From an uncultured Clostridia bacterium (GTDB lineage Bacteria > Bacillota > Clostridia > Christensenellales > Aristaeellaceae): 64,000 bases of DNA. Location of the stretch: assembly GCA_934632155.1 (NCBI GenBank), contig CAKTXZ010000012.1:19241-83240 (forward strand), given 5' to 3'. Of the stretch, positions 7,721 through 16,660 are shown in pieces; positions within the stretch are counted from its first letter, which is position 1; each line of letters starts with the position of its first letter. The notes below the pieces were generated by a model. The model ran no database searches. It was not told the DNA's origin and saw only the letters and a list, made by a program, of their open reading frames with translations. Made by a program: the position numbers and the translations under genes.

Positions 7721-8497
7721 ATGCTGCTTACCATGGACATTGGCAATACGAACATCAAAACCGCGCTGTTTGACGGCAAGCATCTGGTGCGTTATTGGCG
7801 GCTGTCTACCACGCGGCGCTATACCAGCGATGAAATGGGCGTGATGGTCACGCAAATGTTTCAGCACGACCGTCTCAGCCTTGACTGCGTGGACGGCATC
7901 ATGCTTTCCTCCGTTGTGCCGACAATCAATTTTACGGTCGAGCATATGTGCCGCGATTATTTCAAGGTTAACCCCCTGTTCGTCGCGCCCGGCTTGAAAA
8001 CCGGCATCGACATCAGGTACGAAAACCCGCGCGAGCTGGGCAGCGACCGTATCTGCAACGCGGTTGCCGCCTATGCGCTCTATGGCGGCCCGTGCGTGTA
8101 TATCGACTTTGGCACGGCGACAACCTTCGGCGCGCTGGACAAAAACGGCGCTTTTCTGGGCGGCTGCATCTGCCCGGGCATTAAGCTCACCAGCGAGGCG
8201 CTTGTTTCCGGCACGGCCAAGCTGCCGCATTTTGAATTGGTCATGCCGGAGCATGTGATCGGCAGATCCACGGTTGCCAATTTGCAGTCCGGCGTGATTA
8301 ACGGCTATGTCGGTCAGGTGATTTATCTGGTAAACGAAATGAAGCGCGAGATGAACTGCCCGGATGCGACGGTGGTCGCCACGGGCGGCATGGCGCGCCT
8401 GATTGCGGCAAAATCCGGCGTGATTGACCATATCGACGGCCTGCTTACGCTCAAGGGGCTGCAGCTGATTTACGAAAAAAATCAGGCGAAGGCCTGA
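7721..8497 (+). CDS. coaX: Type III pantothenate kinase
   Basis: A 258-residue cytoplasmic enzyme that phosphorylates pantothenate in the first committed step of CoA synthesis. Landmarks: the N-terminal phosphate motif DIGNTNIKTALF, the ENPRELGSDRICNAVAAYA segment, the catalytic-Asp region VYIDFGTATTF, and GGCICPGIKLTSEAL. The length is as expected for CoaX. It lies between the predicted vitamin transporter and hom with short gaps (12 and 15 bases), suggesting uptake and phosphorylation are co-expressed. Confidence 0.96.
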   Translation: MLLTMDIGNTNIKTALFDGKHLVRYWRLSTTRRYTSDEMGVMVTQMFQHDRLSLDCVDGIMLSSVVPTINFTVEHMCRDYFKVNPLFVAPGLKTGIDIRYENPRELGSDRICNAVAAYALYGGPCVYIDFGTATTFGALDKNGAFLGGCICPGIKLTSEALVSGTAKLPHFELVMPEHVIGRSTVANLQSGVINGYVGQVIYLVNEMKREMNCPDATVVATGGMARLIAAKSGVIDHIDGLLTLKGLQLIYEKNQAKA

Positions 8498-8512
8498 CGG
8501 GGGGCATATGCC

Positions 8513-9793
8513 ATGCGCGAGATGATTATTATCGGCTTTCTGGGCTGCGGCAACATCGGCTGCGGCGTATGGGAGCTTTTGCGTTCCTTCGAGGACGATT
8601 TGATGCACCGCGGAAACGTCAGCTTTCGCGTTAAAAGAATTCTGGTTCGCGATCTGGCCAAGCATCGCGGCGCGCAAATCCCGCAGGCACTGCTTACCAC
8701 GAACCCGGCCGATGTGACGGATGATCCGGAGATAACGCTGGTCGCCGAATTTATGGGCGGCGAACAGCCGGCGACCGCGTATATGCTGCGCGCGCTTGAA
8801 AATGGCAAGACTGTCGTCACGGCCAACAAAATGGCCCTTTCGCTCAATTGGCATTTGCTTCAGGGGGCCGCGGAGCGCCACGGCGCGGGGCTTTATTACG
8901 AGGCCGCCGTCTGCGGCGCGATACCGATCGTTCGTACCATCATGGATTCCCTTTCGGCGAACCGCATCGACACGCTGATGGGGATTATTAACGGAACGAC
9001 CAACTATATCCTCACGCGTATGAGCCGCGAGGGCTGCGATTATCAGGCCGTTCTTCGCGACGCGCAGCGTTTGGGCTTGGCCGAGCCGGATCCGACCAGC
9101 GACGTTGAAGGCTACGACGCCGCCTACAAGCTTTCGATTCTGGCCTCGCTTGCATTTCACGCCCGTGTACCGTTTGACGTAATTTACCGTCAGGGAATCA
9201 CGCAGATTGAAAAGGCCGATATCGCCCTTGGGAAAAAGCTGGGCTATACGTTAAAGCTGCTTGCAATTGCCAAGCGCGCCGGGGACGTGATCGACGTGCG
9301 CGTTCATCCCGCCTTTATTCCGGATCAGCATCCGCTTGCCGCCGTGAACGATTCGTTCAACGCCGTGTTCCTGCACGGCCATGCCTGTCAGGATATGATG
9401 CTGCTTGGCTGCGGCGCGGGCAGCGAGCCAACGGCCAGCGCCGTGGTCGGCGATATGCTCTGCGCCGCCGAGCGGGATAAGCCGCGCTATCCGACGTTTC
9501 GCAATACAGCCCACCTTTCTCCCCTGCTGCGCGTTACAGACAACTGGCAATGCAGCTTTTTCATCCGTCTTTTGGCAAGCGATCAGCCGGGCGTTTTGGG
9601 CAAGATTACAGCCTGCCTTGGGCAGGAGGGCGTCAGCATTCGCAGCCTGATGCAATTGGACGCTTCCGACGGCTGCGCGCCGATTGTGATGATTACCCAC
9701 ATTGCCGGCGAATGCGCCGTGCGCCGCGCGCTTGCCGCAATCGACCCGGCCTGCGCCCGCGTGGAAAGCATGATTCGCGTGGAAGGAAGATAA
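8513..9793 (+). CDS. hom: Homoserine dehydrogenase with ACT domain
   Basis: A 426-residue enzyme that reduces aspartate semialdehyde to homoserine, feeding threonine and methionine synthesis. It has the NAD(P)-binding motif GFLGCGNIGCGV at the N-terminus, the family signature GIINGTTNYIL, and the catalytic region around AEPDPTSDVEGYDAAYK. The last ~80 residues form an ACT domain (LASDQPGVLGKITACLGQEG), which implies allosteric control, usually by threonine. The ATG at 8513 follows a G-rich site. It is fourteen to fifteen bases after coaX and four before the next gene, so it belongs to the same transcript even though the pathways differ. Confidence 0.95.
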   Translation: MREMIIIGFLGCGNIGCGVWELLRSFEDDLMHRGNVSFRVKRILVRDLAKHRGAQIPQALLTTNPADVTDDPEITLVAEFMGGEQPATAYMLRALENGKTVVTANKMALSLNWHLLQGAAERHGAGLYYEAAVCGAIPIVRTIMDSLSANRIDTLMGIINGTTNYILTRMSREGCDYQAVLRDAQRLGLAEPDPTSDVEGYDAAYKLSILASLAFHARVPFDVIYRQGITQIEKADIALGKKLGYTLKLLAIAKRAGDVIDVRVHPAFIPDQHPLAAVNDSFNAVFLHGHACQDMMLLGCGAGSEPTASAVVGDMLCAAERDKPRYPTFRNTAHLSPLLRVTDNWQCSFFIRLLASDQPGVLGKITACLGQEGVSIRSLMQLDASDGCAPIVMITHIAGECAVRRALAAIDPACARVESMIRVEGR

Positions 9794-9797
9794 CAGC

Positions 9798-11117
9798 ATG
9801 TCCGCGAAAAAGCCGCCGCTTTCTATTCCGTCCTTTTTGATCATTCTCCTGACGCTCTGCGTCTTGGCGGGAGGTCTTTTCCTGCTGGCCTCCTTTCATG
9901 CCGACGATCCGGACGCACAAATGCCCGCGCAGCGAATCGCGGGCGTGATCGCAAACGCGCTGCACGGGCCGACGCTTGCGCCAACACCGCAGAGCACGGT
10001 GAAAACGGTCGTCGTCACGTTAGCCCCCTCTGCCGCCGCGCCGACCGTGGCGGTCTCCCCTGCGCCTCGCGCCGATGGAACAAACACGCAGCCTTCGCGC
10101 TACGCCTTTTCCATGACGATCGGCGGTGCGGCGCGCTTTGAGAGCGATATTTCCGACGCGGCGTATGATAAAACCGATAAAACCTTTGCTTACCAGCCCA
10201 TTCTTTCCGCACTTGCCGGAAAAACTGCGGCCGACCTGAACCTTCTGACGCTTTCCAACGTGCTGAATATAAACGATCATAAATATGCCGATGTGATCGC
10301 CCCGGAGAGCGTGCTGGACGCTGTGGCGGCAGGCGGCTTTGACGCTGTGCTGCTCAATACGGAGCACTGCATGGATCAAGGTGCGCGTGGCGCGCTGGAT
10401 ACTGTCGCGGCCATTCAAAAACGCGGCATGTCGTGCCTTGGCATAAACGCCGCCTCCTGCACGCAGCATGCGCTGATTCAGCTCAACGGCGCGCGTTTGG
10501 CGCTGCTTACCTACACCGACAGCATAACCAACAAAGGAAAAACCACGCTGGCGCAGCAGAGCGACGTCTCTCTGACGCTGTTTGATGCAAAACGCGCTGC
10601 GGCGGATATTCAGACCGTCCGGCAGCAGGGCGCGAGCTGCGTAATCGTTTTTATGCATTGGGGCGCCGCCGAAGCGTCCGGCGTGACCAAGACGATGCGC
10701 GAGCGCGCGAAGGAGCTGGCGGCTGCCGGGGCGGATATCGTGCTGGGCGTGCACCCGACGCGCGTTCTGCCGCTGGAATATATCGAAACGCGCGACGTGG
10801 GGACAGCCAGAAAAACACTTGTCGCCTATTCGCTGGGAACACTGCTGGGCGAATCGCGTGAGGGCTATGACATTTCCGGCCTGCTGCTGCATTTGAACAT
10901 CGTCTGCACAGAAAACGGCGTAATGTTCGAGCAGGTTGAATATACGCCGACCTATATCTGGCGGCAGGCCGTCGCCGGAAAGACGATCTACCGCGTGCTG
11001 TGCAGCGCGGATGAAGCGCCGAAGGAAATGAACGACAATCAACGCGCCGTGATGAGCCGCGCCCTCAAGCGTATACAGGACACCATGAAGAAAACCCCTG
11101 CTGCTCAAAGAAAGTGA
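9798..11117 (+). CDS. CapA-like (PGA_cap) extracytoplasmic metallophosphatase-fold protein
   Basis: A 439-residue protein with an N-terminal membrane anchor (about residues 12-33), a Thr/Pro/Ala-rich linker (~55-95), and a CapA/poly-gamma-glutamate-synthesis-type domain (~100-370). Family landmarks are present in order: LNTEHCMDQGARGALDT, VFMHWGAAEA and VLGVHPTRVLPLEYI, the last two carrying the His residues of the calcineurin-like fold. The N-terminal metal motif usual in CapA is degenerate here, and NNH has become NTEH. The linker suggests a cell-surface location. No capBCD genes are near, so capsule synthesis is not implied; a wall or polyglutamate hydrolase role is possible. Confidence 0.8.
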   Translation: MSAKKPPLSIPSFLIILLTLCVLAGGLFLLASFHADDPDAQMPAQRIAGVIANALHGPTLAPTPQSTVKTVVVTLAPSAAAPTVAVSPAPRADGTNTQPSRYAFSMTIGGAARFESDISDAAYDKTDKTFAYQPILSALAGKTAADLNLLTLSNVLNINDHKYADVIAPESVLDAVAAGGFDAVLLNTEHCMDQGARGALDTVAAIQKRGMSCLGINAASCTQHALIQLNGARLALLTYTDSITNKGKTTLAQQSDVSLTLFDAKRAAADIQTVRQQGASCVIVFMHWGAAEASGVTKTMRERAKELAAAGADIVLGVHPTRVLPLEYIETRDVGTARKTLVAYSLGTLLGESREGYDISGLLLHLNIVCTENGVMFEQVEYTPTYIWRQAVAGKTIYRVLCSADEAPKEMNDNQRAVMSRALKRIQDTMKKTPAAQRK

Positions 11118-11127
11118 GGAATGCGAA

Positions 11128-11658
11128 ATGAACGCCTTACGCCTTGAAGCGCTGTCCAAGCGCTATGCGGATCAGATATGGGCATATCGCAGCGAATTAT
11201 TTGCCACAACGGATGCGAATCGCTTCGCCGGCTGCGCCGGGCTGGACAAGGCGCAGTCGCCGCAGGTATGGTACGAGCGCGTGATGCGTGCTGCGTCGCC
11301 TGAAACCTGTCCCCAGCATCTGGTGCCGAAAACCCTCTACCTTGCCATTCGGGAAAGCGACAACCGTCTGGTCGGCATGATCGATTTGCGGCATCATATT
11401 GAGCATCCGATTCTCCAGCGCTGGGGCGGCCATATCGGCTATAATATCCGCCCGGCAGACCGCAGGAAGGGCTATGGGAAGGAAATGCTGCGCCTGTGCC
11501 TTAAAAAGGCTCGAGAGCTTGGCCTGACGCGCGTGCTGATTACCTGCAGGGAGGGCAACATCGCCAGTGAAAAAATCATTCTGGCAAACGGCGGCGTATA
11601 TGAGAGCACCGTAGATACTGAAAACGGCCCTATTCGCCGCTTCTGGATTACGCTGTAA
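11128..11658 (+). CDS. GNAT-family N-acetyltransferase
   Basis: A 176-residue protein with the acetyl-CoA binding motif A (RRKGYGKEMLRLCL) preceded by GYNIRP and followed by CREGNIASEKIILANGG, typical of the ElaA/YjcF-like single-domain group with GNAT fold. Nothing shows the substrate. It starts ten bases after the CapA-like gene and is the last gene before a strong terminator, so it is the end of the operon that begins at 7088. Confidence 0.9.
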   Translation: MNALRLEALSKRYADQIWAYRSELFATTDANRFAGCAGLDKAQSPQVWYERVMRAASPETCPQHLVPKTLYLAIRESDNRLVGMIDLRHHIEHPILQRWGGHIGYNIRPADRRKGYGKEMLRLCLKKARELGLTRVLITCREGNIASEKIILANGGVYESTVDTENGPIRRFWITL

Positions 11659-11678
11659 AGCCGGTTTAATACTCAATA

Positions 11679-11752
11679 GCATAACGGCAAGCGCATCAAC
11701 CGCAGGCGGCAGCCTTACGATTGGATGCGCTTGTTGTTATGCGCCGTTTTTT
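11679..11752 (+). terminator. Rho-independent terminator after the ECF-coaX-hom operon
   Basis: A long stem, GCATAACGGCAAGCGCATC pairing with GATGCGCTTGTTGTTATGC, is followed by GCCGTTTTTT. It separates this operon from the convergent spoIIE. Confidence 0.85.
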
Positions 11753-11789
11753 AATGAATTTCGTCCCTCAGACGGCCTTTCCGGCTGCG

Positions 11790-14159
11790 TTATGCCCCCG
11801 CTTCTTCCCTGTCCGGCCTTGCCCTGCGCTCGGGATGTCGGCGCACAAGCCGCGCGCATAATACGGTCATGTCGTCCGGCGGCAGGCCGTCTTTTTGAAT
11901 GATCGCCTCCTGCAGCAGCGCGTCCGCGATATGCTGCGGCGTATCATCCATGCTCCGCCGCAAGACCGCCAGAATCTCCTCGTCCGCAGAAAAAGCGTCG
12001 GTTATGCCGTCGCTCATCATGATGAGCACATCGTTTTCCTCCATGGTAAAGCGATGCTCCATCGGCACGACGTGCTCAATAATCCCAAGCGGCAGCGCCG
12101 CGCCTTCGATCACCTTGATTTTTTGCCCCTGAAACAGCATGGTTGCGCATGCACCCAGCTTGTTCATTGCGCCCTCGCCCGTCCACAGATCGACCATGCA
12201 AAGATCCACCGTGGCGAATTTTTCCCCGCCTGTCGCTGAGAGCATCATACCGTTTACGGCGTTCATCGCCTGCGTGCGCGTATAGCCGGCCTCCATGCAA
12301 AGGGAAAGCAGCTCCAACGTTTTTTTGCTTTCATTCTGCGCGCTGGCGCCATGCCCCATGCCGTCGCTCAACGCCAGCAGCATGCGCCCGCCGGACAGGC
12401 CGCGCGCCAGCACAGCGTCGCCGTTATCCAGCGGGCATCCCACGCGCTGACGCCGTTCCCGCGTAACGGCGCAGGCTGTCGCCATGCCCGTCTCGATGGC
12501 CATGGGCGGTTCCTCCTCCAGAATAATTCGCCCGTTTTTCTCCTCCGTAATGCGCAGCCGCGCGTTCAGCCTGAGCCCGATTCGATCCGCAAGCTGCGCC
12601 TGCGTCCGGGGCCGCAGCGAAAGCGTCTCGCATTGCAGGCAGATTATCAGCCGCCCGTCCGTCTTTTTAACAAACACAGCATGCCCGGGAAAGCGTGTCT
12701 CCTGCAATGCGTCCTCTACCTGCGAAAGGCGGTACGCCTCCTCCCCGTCCGTCATCATCCCCTCTAAGCTCATTCGCTGCGCAGCCTGCGACAGCGCAGT
12801 CAGGTGGGTTTGGATCATGCCGCGCTCATAATCGGCGCAAAGCACCTTCTGTGTCTTTTTCTGCCGCTCTCTGTCCAGCTTGGTCAGAATTTCGGGAATA
12901 CGCGCAATGCGCGGACAGGCCGAAAAGTATTGATTAATCAGCGAAAGCGTTTCTTCCTCATCGGTTGGCCGCATCGCCAGCGCCACCACGCCCGCCTTCA
13001 TTTTCACATATTCCTCGTGCCAGCAAATCGGCAGACGATCGCAGCCCTCGCAAAGCGATTCCGTAAGCGCCTCGCTTTCCTCGTCAGGGTCGATCGGCTC
13101 AGGCTGCGGCTTGGGAAGCGCATCGGCCATGCGGTCGATAGCAAGAACCCAGCGCTGCATCTTAAGGCGTGTATACGCGTTTTCGCGCGGCTGTGTCCAA
13201 CGCAGGGCGCGAACCTGACGCGCGCATTGGTTTATCAGCTTTCGCGGCATGGCGGCAAAGCCTGCGGCGCCGATGATAAGCGCCAGCATGGACGGCCAGA
13301 CAAAGCGCAGCATGCTCAAATACATGACCACGCAGCCGGCCAGCATAAAGCACAGCGCCGTCAGCAGCCGGTTTTTCCCCTGCAGGCATCCGGCCACCAA
13401 CGCTGAAAACGTCAACGCGACCAACGTCAACGCGCCCTGACCGCACAGCAGCAGCGCCAGCCCGCATCCAAGCCCCGCGCCGATACCGACGGCGCACCCG
13501 GCGCACCACGCCAACGCGGACACAACCAGCGAGGCGGCAATAAAGCCCAGGTTCACATCGAACGCCTGCAGCCGCCCGGCGCCGGCAATCAGCAGCAGTC
13601 CAGGCAGCATCAGGCAAAGCAGGTCGTCCTCGCTCCATTCCTTCTTTTTGCTCTTGACGCATAGCGCGGCACGCCGAAGCGCTGGCGTCATTCCGATGCC
13701 AAGCGCCATGCCGGCGACGTAGAGAATCACCGTTTGCATTTGCGTCGCCGCCGCAATAGCCGGAAGGGTGCGCAGCGCCAGCAGCGCCGCGGTCAGCAGC
13801 AGTTGTCCCTTTGGCTTCAGCCCCTTCATTCGCATGAAAAAGCAGCACGCCGCACAGGCGGCAAATTGCCAGACGTCCGCCGGGAGTCCCCAGACGACGC
13901 GGAAAAGCAGCCCGGCGATCAGCCCTGTCACGGCCCCTGCGGTCGGCAGCCGCGCCTGCAGCATAACGGCCAGACAGCACAGCGCGTAGGGCGACGGCAC
14001 GGAAAAGCACTGAGCCAGACTGAGCAAAAAGAATCCGCCTGCCATCGGCAGGCTTCTTGCGCCCCTTTTAACCGCTGCAAGCAGCCGCGGACGGGCTTCG
14101 CGCGCTTTCTTTCGTATGGTTTCCCGTTCGCGTGTCGGGTACAAGGGCAACGTGTGCAT
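11790..14159 (-). CDS. spoIIE: Stage II sporulation protein E (SpoIIAA-P phosphatase)
   Basis: A 789-residue protein with the layout of SpoIIE: a basic N-terminus, a block of about ten membrane helices (~35-320), a central regulatory region with Cys-containing CEGCDRLPICWHEEYVK, and a C-terminal PP2C-type phosphatase (~560-775). The metal-binding motifs LALSDGMGHGASA and LIMMSDGITDAF are intact. At the division septum it dephosphorylates SpoIIAA, which frees sigma-F; all three targets are encoded at 17866-19268 in this window. A candidate Spo0A box lies 87-93 bases upstream. Monocistronic. Confidence 0.96.
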   Translation of the reverse strand: MHTLPLYPTRERETIRKKAREARPRLLAAVKRGARSLPMAGGFFLLSLAQCFSVPSPYALCCLAVMLQARLPTAGAVTGLIAGLLFRVVWGLPADVWQFAACAACCFFMRMKGLKPKGQLLLTAALLALRTLPAIAAATQMQTVILYVAGMALGIGMTPALRRAALCVKSKKKEWSEDDLLCLMLPGLLLIAGAGRLQAFDVNLGFIAASLVVSALAWCAGCAVGIGAGLGCGLALLLCGQGALTLVALTFSALVAGCLQGKNRLLTALCFMLAGCVVMYLSMLRFVWPSMLALIIGAAGFAAMPRKLINQCARQVRALRWTQPRENAYTRLKMQRWVLAIDRMADALPKPQPEPIDPDEESEALTESLCEGCDRLPICWHEEYVKMKAGVVALAMRPTDEEETLSLINQYFSACPRIARIPEILTKLDRERQKKTQKVLCADYERGMIQTHLTALSQAAQRMSLEGMMTDGEEAYRLSQVEDALQETRFPGHAVFVKKTDGRLIICLQCETLSLRPRTQAQLADRIGLRLNARLRITEEKNGRIILEEEPPMAIETGMATACAVTRERRQRVGCPLDNGDAVLARGLSGGRMLLALSDGMGHGASAQNESKKTLELLSLCMEAGYTRTQAMNAVNGMMLSATGGEKFATVDLCMVDLWTGEGAMNKLGACATMLFQGQKIKVIEGAALPLGIIEHVVPMEHRFTMEENDVLIMMSDGITDAFSADEEILAVLRRSMDDTPQHIADALLQEAIIQKDGLPPDDMTVLCARLVRRHPERRARPDREEAGA

Positions 14160-14245
14160 ATCGCGTTCCTTCCTCTCTGCCTTGTGTCTGCATACAGGAT
14201 AGCATACGCGGTGAGCCGGAGAGCGACGATTGCGCGCGCAAGGAA

Positions 14246-14252
14246 TGTCGAA
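14246..14252 (+). promoter_or_regulatory. Candidate Spo0A box upstream of spoIIE
   Basis: TGTCGAA, the core of the 0A box, lies 40 bases upstream of a possible -10 (TATGCT at 14201-14206, minus strand). spoIIE is a direct Spo0A target in Bacillus. A seven-base match alone is weak evidence. Confidence 0.35.
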
Positions 14253-14338
14253 AGCCGCAGGAAAAGAAAAATGCGGAACGGGAATTCGCAGGGTGTTTGC
14301 GAATTCCTATCCCGCAATCGGAAAGGATGCTATTGCGA

Positions 14339-15889
14339 TTAATCGTTACCTTCCGCCTCAAGCGCTTCCAGCGGCTTCTTTCCGGCAATCATGATAATCA
14401 AGCCGATCAGGAAGAGGAAAATCAGGCACAGCACGCCATAGCTGCTGCGTCCGCTCCAGCCGCCCACCAGCGCATAAAGCGCCGGGCCCATGACGGAGGC
14501 GAACTTGCCAAAGATGTCGAAAAAACCGAAGAACTCGTTGGAGCGGTCCTTGGGAATCAGCTTGCCGAAATACGAACGGGAAACTGCCTGAATGCCGCCC
14601 TGCACGGTTCCGACGAGGAAAGCCATTGCCCAGAAAAGAATGGTCGAGAAGGAAATCGCCTTGCGTAGGCTTGCCGCCGCAGCGGTGCATTCCGCATTTT
14701 CGGTAAAGGCGTACGCTGCGTCGAGCACCAGCCGCGCCTGCGCATTTTCCTTTTGCTCGGCCGGGATGCTCGCTTCGATATCGCTAAGCGCCTTCGCTGC
14801 GTCTTCCTTTTGAAGGGCTTCCCTGCAATCGCTTTTCAGCTTCAGCGCGTATTCATCTTCGGTAACCGCAGAAAGCTGCTCGTCGAAATGCTTGCTCACC
14901 TGCTGCTCATAGGCCTCCTGATGCGGCTCAAGCGAGAAGCCCATATAAAAGCCTACGACGCAGATGCAGGTATACACGACAATCGCGCTGATGAGCGCCC
15001 TGCGCGTGGAGATTTTGGTAGCCAGCTTGGAAAAGAGAATAGAGCACGGGACGGCGACAATCTGCGTAACCAGCAGCGCCAGAATCATCCCCACCGCGCC
15101 GAGCCCAAGCACCGTGCCGTAGGCCGTCGAAACGCTGATGATCGTGCCGACGCCGTCGATATAGAAGAAATACGCCACCACGAAGAGGAAAAGTCCCTTA
15201 CGCTGAAAAATTTCCTTTGCCGTGCGGCCAATATTGCGGAAGGTCTGCTTGGGCGAATGGTCGGGCGAACGCTGAATATAGTGCGTTTGCTGAACGTTCT
15301 TGAGGAACGGAATCGTAAACACCAGCCACCATACGCTGGTAATAAGGACGGAGAACTTTTGCGCGATGGGATTGCCATAGCCGAGCGTCATCAGCATTAC
15401 GATGGAGATAACGAACGGAATGGTGCTTCCGCCGATATAGCCCATCGCATAGCCCCACGACGAAACGCGATCCATTCGTTCGTTGGTGGTCACATCGGTC
15501 AGAAAGGAATCATAGAAAAGGTTCGAGCCGGAAAAGCCGATGCGGCTGATTACATAGCCGACGAGCATTACGCGCCAATCGTTTGTCGCCGCTATCAGCG
15601 CCGTGAACACAATGCCGATGCCGGCAAACACCGAAAAGAACTTTTTCTTCATGCCCTGATAATCCGCGACAGCGCCCAGCAGCGGCGCCAGAACGGCCAC
15701 AAGGAAAGTGGCGACGGAGGTGGCATAGCCCCACCATTGATCCCCCGCCGCGCCGGCAACGCTGACAAAAATCGTTGGGAAAATGGCAGCCATGATGTTG
15801 GTTGCATAAACGGAGTTAGCCCAGTCGTACATAATCCAGCTCCATTCCTGCTTGGTAAATCGCCGCTTTTGTTTTTCGGCCTTCAGCAA
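14339..15889 (-). CDS. MFS transporter, UMF1/Atg22-like, with a central insertion
   Basis: A 516-residue transporter starting at a TTG (15889), with GGGAGG at good spacing. The longer ATG reading to 15991 is excluded because the -35/-10 promoter lies inside it. The N-terminus KQEWSWIMYDWANSVYATNI is characteristic of the UMF1 family (vacuole-effluxer-like MFS). It has about twelve helices. Between helices 6-7 and the following bundle there is a charged, Glu/Ala-rich segment of about 90 residues (from about SLEPHQEAYEQQ to LVLDAAYAF) that is predicted helical and is not usual for the family. The substrate is unknown. Confidence 0.85.
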   Translation of the reverse strand: MLKAEKQKRRFTKQEWSWIMYDWANSVYATNIMAAIFPTIFVSVAGAAGDQWWGYATSVATFLVAVLAPLLGAVADYQGMKKKFFSVFAGIGIVFTALIAATNDWRVMLVGYVISRIGFSGSNLFYDSFLTDVTTNERMDRVSSWGYAMGYIGGSTIPFVISIVMLMTLGYGNPIAQKFSVLITSVWWLVFTIPFLKNVQQTHYIQRSPDHSPKQTFRNIGRTAKEIFQRKGLFLFVVAYFFYIDGVGTIISVSTAYGTVLGLGAVGMILALLVTQIVAVPCSILFSKLATKISTRRALISAIVVYTCICVVGFYMGFSLEPHQEAYEQQVSKHFDEQLSAVTEDEYALKLKSDCREALQKEDAAKALSDIEASIPAEQKENAQARLVLDAAYAFTENAECTAAAASLRKAISFSTILFWAMAFLVGTVQGGIQAVSRSYFGKLIPKDRSNEFFGFFDIFGKFASVMGPALYALVGGWSGRSSYGVLCLIFLFLIGLIIMIAGKKPLEALEAEGND

Positions 15890-15922
15890 TATGATCCCTC
15901 CCGTTTCGGTTGATTTGTTACC

Positions 15923-15951
15923 ATTATAGCGAACTGGACGACTTTTTTCAA
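15923..15951 (-). promoter_or_regulatory. Sigma-A promoter of the MFS gene
   Basis: On the minus strand, TTGAAA (15946-15951) and TATAAT (15923-15928) are 17 bases apart, placing the transcription start about 25 bases before the TTG start codon. Confidence 0.75.
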
Positions 15952-16009
15952 GAGTATGTTTGGATAAATGCGCATTTCCCGGCATAAGCATGAGCCGGGA
16001 GGGAACCGA

Positions 16010-16462
16010 ATGCGGAGCTTTTTTCGATATGCATGGGATATTTTGCTGCGCGGCGCGGGCGCGGTGATCGGCGTTATGCGTGGCGGAAACCTGACGGCAC
16101 TTGGGGTTATGATGGCGGTTGACTATATGACGGGCATTGCGCTCGGGGCGCTTGGCAAAAGTAAAAAAACGGCGGACGGCGCTTTCTCCGTCCGCACAGC
16201 CCTGCTTGGGCTTTTGCGCAAGGGCGCGGCGCTGTCCATTGTCCTTCTCGCCGCAACGCTGGATCGCTTTGCCGGTCAGGGAGAAACGCTTTTTCGGGCG
16301 GCAATCGGCTTTTATCTGTGCGCCGAGGGGCTCAGCATCATTGAAAATGCCGTTTTATTGGGCGTTCCAGTGCCCGGCTTTCTCCAAAAAGCCCTGCAGT
16401 CGGCTCGCAGGGAAAATGGAAATTCGGAAATGGTAATTAACGGTAATTCAACCGGCGGCTAA
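16010..16462 (+). CDS. Phage-holin-family (holin_4_1/TcdE-like) small membrane protein
   Basis: A 150-residue protein. The ATG at 16010 (MRSFFRYAW) has GGGAGG at ideal spacing, so I reject the longer start at 15968. It has about three hydrophobic helices; VDYMTGIALGALGK matches the DYxTGI signature of the holin_4_1 family. The C-terminal tail is polar. No endolysin or phage gene is nearby, and the neighbours are sporulation genes. Such orphan holin-like proteins in Clostridia may serve in protein export or mother-cell lysis; the role here is unknown. Confidence 0.75.
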   Translation: MRSFFRYAWDILLRGAGAVIGVMRGGNLTALGVMMAVDYMTGIALGALGKSKKTADGAFSVRTALLGLLRKGAALSIVLLAATLDRFAGQGETLFRAAIGFYLCAEGLSIIENAVLLGVPVPGFLQKALQSARRENGNSEMVINGNSTGG

Positions 16463-16554
16463 TGCCGAATTTTTTCTGAACAGCACAGGTTTTGCGGAAA
16501 ATCCAGAGGCAGAAGGCATGGAAAAATGTAGCATATAGCCTTAAAAATTCCTTA

Positions 16555-16570
16555 ATTTACCACGGTAAAT
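16555..16570. promoter_or_regulatory. Perfect 7-2-7 inverted repeat (possible operator)
   Basis: ATTTACC-AC-GGTAAAT lies about 90 bases upstream of the SH3-repeat gene, in an otherwise plain intergenic stretch (16463-16660). It could be a repressor site; nothing else supports that. Confidence 0.3.
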
Positions 16571-16660
16571 AGCCAAAAAACAGGAACAGGATGGGGAAGT
16601 CAGTCGTATTTAGTGCGTACGGCGGTTGCCGGAACAAACATTACCAAAGGAGGAATTCCC

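Noticed and set aside
7148..9160. Long minus-strand open frame of 670 codons
   Set aside because: It lies antisense to the ECF component, coaX and hom, has a His/Gln/Arg-rich composition typical of shadow frames in GC-rich DNA, and no start context.
16010..16462. Prophage remnant
   Set aside because: Only a holin-like gene is present; no integrase, structural gene, endolysin or att site was found around it.
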